From CAWEHU01 sp963808965 (lineage in GTDB: Bacteria; Pseudomonadota; Alphaproteobacteria; Acetobacterales; Acetobacteraceae), in the NCBI GenBank assembly GCA_963808965.1, contig CAWEHU010000025.1, forward strand, positions 1 through 40,296: a stretch of DNA of 40,296 nt, in the 5' to 3' direction. Positions 33,906 to 40,296 of this stretch are shown piece after piece (the first letter of the stretch is position 1; each line of letters opens with the position of its first letter). The position numbers and the translations under genes are program-made. The notes under the pieces are model-generated. The model saw only the letters and a program-made list of their open reading frames with translations, was not told the DNA's origin and searched no databases.

Positions 33906-34355
33906 ATGGACAGCAAATACGCGACCGACTTCTTCGGCTGGGCGACGGAGCAGGCCGAACTGCTGCGGGCGGGGCGCCTGGCGGAAGCGGATATCGGGAA
34001 CATCGCCGAGGAAATCGAGAGCATGGGCCGCGGCGAGAAGCGCGAGCTGGTGAACCGGCTCGCGGTGCTGCTGGCGCATTTGCTGAAATGGCAGTTCCAG
34101 CCGGGCTTGCGCGGGAACAGCTGGCGATTGACGATCATCGAGCAGCGGGAGCGCCTGTTTGAGCACCTGAAAGAGAACCCAAGCTTGAAGCCGACGCTCT
34201 TGGAGGCGTTCGGAACCGCGTACCGCTACGCGCTGTTGGCGGCTCAGCGCGAGAGCGGGCTGCCCGAAAGCACGTTTCCTGGCGTTTGCCCGTATTCGAT
34301 TGAGCAGACCATGGATGAAGCGTTCTGGCCGGGAGCACCGTTCCAGGTTGTCTGA
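33906..34355 (+). CDS. DUF29 family protein inserted between sdhA and sdhB
   Basis: Protein of 149 residues of the DUF29 family. Diagnostic patterns are DFFGWATEQAELLRAGRLAE, IAEEIESMGRGEKRELVNRL, LLAHLLKWQFQP, SWRLTIIEQRERL and the end YSIEQTMDEAFWPGAP. These proteins are common and often multicopy in cyanobacteria and Acetobacteraceae; the function is unknown, and some copies have been associated with mobile or toxin-like loci. It sits in the 557 bp between sdhA and sdhB in the same direction, with 22 bp upstream and 85 bp downstream. Its base composition is less biased than that of sdhA and sdhB, which suggests insertion after the operon formed. Confidence 0.88.
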   Translation: MDSKYATDFFGWATEQAELLRAGRLAEADIGNIAEEIESMGRGEKRELVNRLAVLLAHLLKWQFQPGLRGNSWRLTIIEQRERLFEHLKENPSLKPTLLEAFGTAYRYALLAAQRESGLPESTFPGVCPYSIEQTMDEAFWPGAPFQVV

Positions 34356-34440
34356 CCCGCGCCTCGGCGCCTTGCAGCCAAGGACGATGTGATGCGGGCG
34401 GTTACGCCCGGGGCGAAAGTGAAGTCAGGAGTTTCGACGC

Positions 34441-35223
34441 ATGGCCGAGTTCACGCTGCCGGCGAACAGCAAGGTTGGAACGGGCAAAAGCTGGAGCGCG
34501 CCGGCGGGTGCCCAGCGGGTGCGCACGTTCCGGGTCTATCGCTGGAGTCCGGACGAGGGGCAGAACCCGCGCATGGACAGCTACGACATCGACCTCGCCG
34601 CTTGCGGGCCGATGGTTCTCGACGCGCTGATCAAGATCAAGAACGAGGTCGATCCGACCTTGACGTTCCGTCGCTCCTGTCGCGAGGGGATTTGCGGCAG
34701 CTGCGCCATGAACATCGACGGCGTCAACACGCTCGCCTGCCTGAAGCCGATCGAGGAGGTGCGCGGGGCGGTGCGCATCAATCCGCTGCCGCACATGGCG
34801 GTGGTGAAGGATCTGGTGCCGGATCTGTCGCAGGCCTATGCGCAGCTGCACAGCGTGGAGCCGTGGCTGAAGGCGGACACGCCGCCGCCGCCGGACGCCG
34901 AGCGGCGGCAGAGCCGCGAGGAGCGGGCGCGGCTCGACGGGCTGTGGGAGTGCATTCTCTGCTTCTGCTGCACGACCAGCTGTCCGAGCTACTGGTGGAA
35001 CGGCGACCGTTATCTCGGTCCCGCGGTGTTGTTGCAGGCGTATCGCTGGATCGCCGACAGCCGCGACGAGCACACCGGCGACCGGCTGGACGCGCTCGAG
35101 GACCCGTTCAAGCTGTATCGCTGCCACACCATCATGAACTGCACCCAGACCTGCCCCAAGGGCCTCAACCCCGCCAAAGCCATCGCCTCCATCAAGCAAA
35201 TACTCGCGGAGAGGGAAATGTGA
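34441..35223 (+). CDS. sdhB: Succinate dehydrogenase iron-sulfur subunit
   Basis: Electron-transfer subunit of complex II, 260 residues. The 2Fe-2S motif is CREGICGSCAMNIDG, with a later Cys in LACLKP. The 4Fe-4S motif is CILCFCCTTSCPSYWWN and the 3Fe-4S motif is CHTIMNCTQTCPKGLNP. Start ATG at 34441. It is separated from sdhA by the DUF29 gene, an unusual arrangement. Function is certain from the three cluster motifs. Confidence 0.97.
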   Translation: MAEFTLPANSKVGTGKSWSAPAGAQRVRTFRVYRWSPDEGQNPRMDSYDIDLAACGPMVLDALIKIKNEVDPTLTFRRSCREGICGSCAMNIDGVNTLACLKPIEEVRGAVRINPLPHMAVVKDLVPDLSQAYAQLHSVEPWLKADTPPPPDAERRQSREERARLDGLWECILCFCCTTSCPSYWWNGDRYLGPAVLLQAYRWIADSRDEHTGDRLDALEDPFKLYRCHTIMNCTQTCPKGLNPAKAIASIKQILAEREM

Positions 35224-35242
35224 GGCTCGGGGTCCAACCTTC

Positions 35243-35905
35243 ATGTTTCGGGGCGAGCTGAATTCGGCGCGGGGTCGCGCGAAGGCTTGGTCGGACAGTT
35301 TGCTGATCGATCACGCCGTCTTTCGCGTCCTCTGGGACAATTGGGCGCCCGTCGTTCCTGGGCGTCTCTATCGGTCGAACCACCCCACGCCCGCGCGGCT
35401 GGCCGCCGCGGCGCGCCGCCACGGCATCCGCACCATCATCAACCTGCGCGGCCATCGCCAGTGCGGGTCCGACGCGCTGTCGCGCGAAGCGGCGGCGCGG
35501 CTCGGGCTCATCCACATCGACGCACCGTTCGAGAGCCGTGGCGCGCCGCACAAAGACCGTATTCTCCGCTTGGCCGGTATCTATCAGACGATGCAGGAGC
35601 CCGCGCTCATTCACTGCAAGTCGGGCGCCGATCGCGCCGGGCTGGCTTCCGGGCTGTTTCTGCTGATGAACGGCGGATCGGCGGAAGATGCGTTGCGGCA
35701 GCTTTCCTGGAAATTCGGGCATCTGAACCGATCGCGCACCGGCATCCTGGACGCCTTCTTCATCCGCTACGCGCTCGACGGCGAAGGACGCAAGCCGTTC
35801 CTCGACTGGGTGCGGGAGGATTACGACGAGATGGGATTGCGACGGGATTTCGTGGCCGGCGGGCTCGCGAGCTTCGTCAACGACCGGATCCTCGCGCGGG
35901 AATAG
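35243..35905 (+). CDS. Tyrosine/dual-specificity-type protein phosphatase
   Basis: Predicted phosphatase of 220 residues with the C-x5-R loop HCKSGADRAG (Cys125, Arg131). The general-acid region and the strand VPGRLYRSNHP and IINLRG are typical of bacterial dual-specificity phosphatases (DUF442/DSP type). It may dephosphorylate proteins, lipids or inositol phosphates. It starts 19 bp after sdhB, and its end overlaps the converging MFS gene by 29 bp. The substrate is unknown. Confidence 0.82.
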   Translation: MFRGELNSARGRAKAWSDSLLIDHAVFRVLWDNWAPVVPGRLYRSNHPTPARLAAAARRHGIRTIINLRGHRQCGSDALSREAAARLGLIHIDAPFESRGAPHKDRILRLAGIYQTMQEPALIHCKSGADRAGLASGLFLLMNGGSAEDALRQLSWKFGHLNRSRTGILDAFFIRYALDGEGRKPFLDWVREDYDEMGLRRDFVAGGLASFVNDRILARE

Positions 35906-37091
35906 CGACAAGCTCGGCTTCATCGCGCGTCTCCGGCATCGCCAGCCAGACCAGGGCGGTGCCGAGCGCGCCGGCGAGCGCGAGCCCCATGAACGCCGCG
36001 CTCTCGCCCAGCGCGTCGGCCATCCAGCCGGCCAGGGTCGTGCTGAGCGATGCGCCGATGAAGACGGCCAGGCCGATCACGCCCATGCATAGATTGAACC
36101 GTCCCGTCCCACGCGTCAGGTCGGCCGCGATCAGCGGCAGCATCACGCCGAACACGGCGGCGCTGATCCCGCTCAGCGTCTGAATGGCGATGAGCATATA
36201 CGGTGAGGGCAACAGGGCGAGCAGGACGCCGCGGACCGGCAGCGCGCCCCAGCCCACCATCAGCACGAAGCGCCGGCCCCGCTCCTGAGCGGCGCGGCCC
36301 GCCCAGGGGGAAAGCAGCGCCACCACCGCCTGGGGCGCCACGATGCAGGCGGCGATGATGAGATTCGCGACCGAGCCGGCCTGCTTCGTCGCCTCACCGC
36401 CCGCAAGCGGCAGCATCCCGGCATTCGAGAGGTGAAACAGCAAGGCGCAGGCGAAGAACACCATCAGCCGGCGATCTTCCACGAGGTCGCGGAGGCCTTT
36501 CCACTGCAACGGGCGGGCTGTTCTCTCCCGCGTCTCGTGACCGGCCGGTTGCACGAAGGACAACGCGATAAGCGCCGGAACGCCGAGGACCGCGGTGAGC
36601 CAGAACACCGCGCTATCCGAGATGTAGCTCCCGGCCGCTCCCATGACAGCCGCGGCCAGGCCATTGCCGATCGAGGCGAAGCGGGCGTTTCGCCCAAGCC
36701 GTTCGCCGAGCGCCGCGTGCCCGACCAGCCGCAAGCTGATCGCGGCGACGGCGGGGGTGATGATGCAGCTGGCAAAACCGTGCAGGATCTCAGCCACGTA
36801 GACCGGCAGTTTAAGCGGGAATAACGCGAGGAGGAGGGCGCTGCCCGTAATGGAAAGGATGCCGAACGCGGCCGCCGCCCGCTTCCTGTGCAACGCGTCG
36901 ACCAGCGCACCGGCCGGAATTTGGCTCACCATCGCCGTGATCGTGCCAAGGGTCAGCGCGAAGCCGATCTCGATCTGGGTCCATTTGTTGGCCGTGAGGT
37001 AGACGGCGATGAAGGGGCCGAAACCCGTCTGCACATCCGCGATGAAGAAGTTGAGTAGATCGAGCGCTCGATAGCTGCGTGGCGAGGCCAT
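35877..37091 (-). CDS. MFS transporter
   Basis: Inner-membrane protein of 404 residues with about 12 hydrophobic helices. The start ATG at 37091 gives MASPRSYRALDLLNFFIADV then GFGPFIAVYLTANKWTQIEI. The MFS loop-2-3 signature is present in the form GALVDALHRKRAA. The usual length is 400-450. The substrate is not predictable. Its 3' end overlaps the phosphatase gene on the opposite strand. The preceding PRC-barrel gene ends only 7 bp away, so the two are probably co-transcribed. Confidence 0.87.
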   Translation of the reverse strand: MASPRSYRALDLLNFFIADVQTGFGPFIAVYLTANKWTQIEIGFALTLGTITAMVSQIPAGALVDALHRKRAAAAFGILSITGSALLLALFPLKLPVYVAEILHGFASCIITPAVAAISLRLVGHAALGERLGRNARFASIGNGLAAAVMGAAGSYISDSAVFWLTAVLGVPALIALSFVQPAGHETRERTARPLQWKGLRDLVEDRRLMVFFACALLFHLSNAGMLPLAGGEATKQAGSVANLIIAACIVAPQAVVALLSPWAGRAAQERGRRFVLMVGWGALPVRGVLLALLPSPYMLIAIQTLSGISAAVFGVMLPLIAADLTRGTGRFNLCMGVIGLAVFIGASLSTTLAGWMADALGESAAFMGLALAGALGTALVWLAMPETRDEAELVAIPARGSGR

Positions 37092-37098
37092 CGGCGCG

Positions 37099-37725
37099 CT
37101 ATTTGCTCTTATCTTGGCCGCTTGGCGGAGCGCTTGGGCCGCTTGCCGGAGCGCTTGCCGCAGGCGTCACGACCGGCGCGGGATTTGGCCCGCCCTTGTA
37201 TTCGGGCGCGGCCTTGAGCTGGTCCGCCGTGAGTTCGATCGTGATCGGCCGGTCTTTGTTTGCCGGCGCGAAATGCAAGGTCTTCCAGTCGACGACAACG
37301 CGGCGGTTACCCACTCCCATGAAGCCGCCGAAATCGAGCACCGCGCCACGCGGCTCGCCGGTTTCATCGACGAGCACGTCCACGAGCCTTCCCGCATTCT
37401 CGCCTCCCTGCTCGCGTACCAGCCGCCCAAGGATCGCGACCACCTCCTCCGCCGGGAGGTGTTCGAGCGTTGTCTTCGCTTCGGGCGCTGCGGCCGGGGG
37501 CGCCGGCTCGGGTGAAGCGACAGGAGGAGGGACCGGCTCCGGTGAGGCCGGAGGCGTGGGAACCGATGATGCCGCAGGAGGGGTCGGCTCGGGTGAGGCG
37601 CTTGGAGGCGCCGGCTCGGGTGATGCGGCCGGAGGCGGCTCCCTTGAAGGCTGAGTTTGGGCAAGCGCCGGAGGCAAAAGAAGGAGTAACAGCAGGAGTG
37701 CGGTCCCGATCGAGGCGAACGGCAT
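37099..37725 (-). CDS. Exported PRC-barrel domain protein with proline-rich linker
   Basis: Protein of 208 residues. The start ATG at 37725 follows AAGGA and gives a Sec leader, MPFASIGTALLLLLLLLPPA and LAQ. Residues 26-82 are a linker built from SPEPAPP-like repeats. Residues about 90-185 resemble a PRC-barrel (LVDVLVDETGEPRGAVLDFG, GVGNRRVVVDWKTLHF). A second Pro/Ala/Ser-rich tail follows, ending GQDKSK. PRC-barrel proteins with leaders are frequent in Rhizobiales and Acetobacteraceae; the function is unsettled (envelope or photosynthetic-complex assembly in others). Confidence 0.8.
   Translation of the reverse strand: MPFASIGTALLLLLLLLPPALAQTQPSREPPPAASPEPAPPSASPEPTPPAASSVPTPPASPEPVPPPVASPEPAPPAAAPEAKTTLEHLPAEEVVAILGRLVREQGGENAGRLVDVLVDETGEPRGAVLDFGGFMGVGNRRVVVDWKTLHFAPANKDRPITIELTADQLKAAPEYKGGPNPAPVVTPAASAPASGPSAPPSGQDKSK
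37480..37650 (-). repeat. Proline-rich coding repeats (SPEPxPP units)
   Basis: About six degenerate units of roughly 27-36 bp encode SPEPAPP/SPEPTPP/SPEPVPP-like motifs in the linker of the PRC-barrel protein. Such repeats are prone to length change and to long-read error. Confidence 0.7.
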
Positions 37726-37841
37726 GGAGCGGTCCTTGAGAGGAGAAGCAGGACAATAGGCGCTTGGGCGATGATCCCAATGAGGGGGCTTGCGCGCGGC
37801 GGAAGGCTCCCTAGAACAAATGAGCAACCCAGGAAGGGCTG

Positions 37842-39074
37842 ATGGAGCTCCTAGACAAGCTGCGCATCCTCGCTGATGCCGCGAAATACGATGCGTCCTG
37901 CGCCTCCTCGGGCACGGAGAAGCGCGAGCTCGCTCGGGCAAGCACGGGATAGGCTCGACGGAAGGAATGGGCATTTGTCACGCCTATGCGCCGGACGGAC
38001 GCTGCATCTCGCTGCTGAAAATCCTGCTGACGAACTCCTGCATTTATGACTGCCTCTACTGCATCAATCGTCGCTCGTCGAACGTGCGTCGCGCGCGGTT
38101 CACCGTCGATGAAGTCGTACGCTGACGCTCGGGTTCTACCGGCGCAACTGTATCGAGGGGCTGTTTCTCAGCTCCGGCATCATTCGCAGCCCGGACTACA
38201 CGATGGAGCAGGTCGTCCGAGTGGCGCGGCTGCTGCGCGAGGAGCATGGGTTTCGCGGCTACATCCACCTCAAGACCATTCCCGATGCAGACCCCGCGCT
38301 GCTCGCGGAGGCAGGGCGTTACGCCGACCGGCTCAGCATCAATGTGGAGCTGCCGAGCGAAACAAGCCTGTCCCGGCTCGCGCCGGAGAAGGACTGCCCG
38401 AAGCATCCGGCGCTCGATGGGGCGGATGCGGGCGCGGATCGAAGAGGCGAGCAGCGGACGAGCGGGGCCCCGCGCTTCGCGCCCGCGGGCCAGAGCACGC
38501 AGGTGATCGTCGGCGCCGATGCCAGCAGCGATCGCGCGATCCTGGAGATGAGCAAGAACCTCTACGGCAGCTACGGGCTTGCGCCGGGTCTATTACGCGG
38601 CGTTCAGCCCGATTCCCGACGCCGCGGCTGCACTCCCGTCCGTCCGGGCGCCGCTGCTGCGGGAACACCGGCTGTATCAGGCCGACTGGCTGATGCGGTT
38701 TTACGGGTTCGAGGTGGACGAACTGGCGACTGAGGGGCGGAGGCATGTTGGATCTGCGCATGGATCCGAAGCTCGCCTGGGCGCTTGCGCATCGCGGCCG
38801 TTTCCGGTGGACGTGAACGCGGCGAGCCGCGAGAATTGCTGCGCGTGCCGGGATTCGGGCGTTAGGTCGGTGGAGCGCATCTTGAAGGCGCGGCGGCACG
38901 GCGGCCTGCGCATGGACGATCTTGCCCGGCTGCGCCTGCCGATGGCGAAGGTGGCGCCGTTCGTCGTCACGCTGGACCATCGGCCGTCGCCCGCGACGAT
39001 GGACAGCGCTCGGCCGCCGCAGCGCCTCCTGCCAGGGAGCAAATGTTGGCCGAATGCTCTGTTCGCCACGATGA
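37842..39074 (+). CDS. Putative DNA modification/repair radical SAM protein (TIGR03916 type), with many frame breaks
   Basis: Start ATG at 37842 after AGGAAGG gives MELLDKLRILADAAKYDASC. The frame breaks near 37930 (stop at 37950-37952) and resumes as GKHGIGSTEGMGICHAYAPD. The radical SAM cluster motif C-x3-C-x2-C is seen as CIYDCLYC (38039-38062). Another break follows near 38123. The body LFLSSGIIRSPDYTMEQVV, SINVELPSETSLSRLAPEKD and QSTQVIVGADASSDRAIL is characteristic. The C-terminus has YYAAFSPIPDA and a helix-hairpin-helix near LLRVPGFG. At least five indels are needed. The end at 39074 (ATGA overlap with the next gene) is my estimate. Genes of this family are almost always found with a uracil-DNA glycosylase-domain partner, as here. 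Confidence 0.82.
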
Positions 39075-40296
39075 GGTCGGTCGTCCTCGCGCACGAGACC
39101 GACTGGGATGGCTGGCGGCGGCGCAACGCGCGCGCTGATCGCTTGCCGGAGAATGCCGCCGAGGAGGATCGTCTGGTCGGTCGGCGCGCGCCGATGATCT
39201 GCTCGCCGAGCCCATGCGCGACATGCCCGAGGCGGCAGGCACCTTCAATGTTCCGCGCGCACTGGTCGAACTGGCCGAGACGGCGATCCAAGCGCGCGAG
39301 CCGGAGCGATTCGCGCTGCTTTACCGGCTGGTCTGGCGGGCTCAGGGCGGGCGAGCAGCGATCTGCTGGCGATGGCGACCGACCCCGAGGTGGATGCGCG
39401 TGCAGCGCCTCGGCGCAGTCGGTCCGCCGCGACATCGCACAAGATGCGCGCGTTCCTGCGCTTCCGGGCGGTGCAGGAGGCAGGCGGCGAGCGTTATGTC
39501 GGCTGGTTCGAGCCCGACCACTACATCGTGGAGGCGAACGCGCCGTTTTTCGTGCGGCGCTTTGCCACCATGGCCTGGTCGATCCTGACGCCGTACCGCA
39601 GCGCGCACTGGAACGGCGAGCCGATCTGACGTTCGGGCCCGGGCGCCAGCCCGGCGATGTGCCGGACGACGACCGCTCGAAGGCTACTGGCGGGCCTACT
39701 ACAGCAGCATCTTCAACCCGGCGCGGCTGAAGGTCTGGGCGATGACGTCCGAGATGCCGCGCAAATACTGGCGGAACCTGCCGGAGGCGGCGGCGATACC
39801 GGAACTGATCCGGTCGGCGCCGGGCCGGGCGGAGCGAGATGCTGGAGCAGGAATTGATCTCCCGCCAAAAAGCCGCTCGGACCCGTGCGGGCGAAGTCCC
39901 GCCAGTCCGGCCCCGCCGCCGCCCGAGACGCCGCTCGCCGAAGCGGCGCGCGGAGGCGGCCGGCTGCCGCCGCTGTCCGACCTGGGAAGCCGGCGACCCA
40001 GATCGTGTTCGGCGAGGGACCGGCGGATGCGCGCATGATGCTGATCGGCGAGCAGCCCGGGGATCAGGAGGACCTCGCCGGCCGCCCGTTCGTCGGCCCC
40101 GCCGGCCAGTTGCTCGACCGGGCGCTGGAGGAGGCCGGGCATCGACCGCGCACGGTCTACGTCACGAACGCGGTCAAGCACTTCAAATTCGTGCCGCGCG
40201 GCAAGCGGCGCATCCACCAGAAGCCCGAGGGAGGCGAGATCGCCGCCTGCCGGAAAGGTGGAGCAATACGTAACTTGCGCCAAGCAGATGTACATA
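39071..40296 (+). CDS. TIGR03915-UdgX fusion, uracil-DNA-binding protein (partial, many frame breaks)
   Basis: Proposed start ATG at 39071 (MRSVVLAHETDWDGWRRR). The N-terminal DNA-metabolism domain is seen in pieces: MPEAAGTFNVPRALVELAE, FALLYRLVWRAQGG, MRAFLRFRAVQEAGGERYVG, WFEPDHYIVEANAPFFVRRF and YYSSIFNPARLKVW. The C-terminal family 4 uracil-DNA glycosylase-like domain reads LIGEQPGDQEDLAGRPFVGP then VYVTNAVKHFKF. The UdgX-specific loop KRRIHQKP has its His at 40215-40217. In UdgX proteins that His forms a covalent bond to uracil-containing DNA. Homology stops near 40257, where adapter-like sequence begins, so the 3' end is missing. At least four frame breaks are needed. Confidence 0.83.
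40262..40296. other. Probable sequencing-adapter remnant at the right end
   Basis: AGCAATACGTAACT (40262-40275) exactly matches, as I remember it, the reverse complement of the start of the Oxford Nanopore Y-top adapter, and the terminal GTACAT (40290-40295) fits its other end with errors between. It replaces the expected UdgX sequence after EIAACR and lies at the very end of the window. I read it as untrimmed adapter, not genomic DNA. Confidence 0.7.

Noticed and set aside
32653..34053. A second plus-strand frame inside sdhA
   Set aside because: Gly/Arg/Ala-rich out-of-frame translation of sdhA.
31556..34138. An 860-codon open frame on the minus strand
   Set aside because: It is the antisense shadow of the very GC-rich sdhA. 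Its sequence is Arg/His/Pro-rich with no family resemblance, and sdhA is certain on the other strand.
1..40296. tRNA genes, CRISPR arrays, insertion sequences or prophage
   Set aside because: No cloverleaf, regular spacer repeat, transposase or terminal inverted repeat was recognised anywhere by eye. A tRNA-scanning program would be the decisive check.

Overview
The window is about 40.3 kb of GC-rich DNA, very probably from an alphaproteobacterium and plausibly from the Acetobacteraceae/Rhodospirillales. This rests on the DUF1476 (F1-ATPase zeta-type) protein, Tat-type leaders, SdhAB of alphaproteobacterial type, a DUF29 protein and the codon use. No tRNA, rRNA, CRISPR array, transposase or phage gene was seen. 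Much of the content is accessory catabolism.

Layout. (1) 1-5.9 kb: benzoate dioxygenase genes benA-benB-benC (minus strand, benC cut by the window edge). They are divergent from a BenM/CatM-type LysR regulator whose start codon sits beside an ATAC-N7-GTAT operator. A dodecin and a Tat-exported M20 amidohydrolase (hippurate-hydrolase-like) follow. (2) 6.0-20.3 kb: a two-armed catabolic locus. The plus arm is IclR, KstD-like flavoprotein 1, a divergent shikimate dehydrogenase, KstD-like flavoprotein 2, a TIM-barrel protein and a Gfo/Idh/MocA oxidoreductase. The minus arm is KstD-like flavoprotein 3, an amino-acid-type substrate-binding protein, a NIPSNAP protein and an SDR; beyond a MarR gene on the other strand come a second SDR and 4-hydroxybenzoate 3-monooxygenase (pobA). 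Three ketone-type ring desaturases, two alcohol dehydrogenases and PobA together suggest that a hydroxylated or oxo alicyclic acid is oxidised and aromatised to 4-hydroxybenzoate and then protocatechuate, with a possible shikimate/quinate-like side branch. (3) 20.5-21.9 kb: DUF1476, a small membrane protein and a DUF4336 protein. (4) 22.1-25.4 kb: a URC1-URC4-uracil phosphoribosyltransferase operon, the URC-type uracil catabolic pathway. (5) 25.4-31.5 kb: L,D-transpeptidase lipoprotein, alpha/beta hydrolase, Rieske ferredoxin, a small membrane protein behind a perfect 16-bp palindrome, two adjacent self-processing peptidases, asd and sugE. (6) 31.7-37.7 kb: a coiled-coil membrane protein, sdhA, a DUF29 gene, sdhB, a tyrosine-type phosphatase, an MFS transporter and a PRC-barrel protein. 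(7) 37.8-40.3 kb: a DNA-repair-associated radical SAM gene followed by a TIGR03915/UdgX-type uracil-DNA-binding protein, cut by the end of the sequence.

Quality warning. At least twelve otherwise well conserved genes carry +1 or -1 frame breaks, and the density rises sharply after 38.3 kb. The last bases match the Oxford Nanopore Y-adapter as I remember it, exactly where the UdgX homology stops. I therefore read this as an unpolished long-read contig whose right end is an adapter remnant, and I treat the broken genes as probably intact in the organism.
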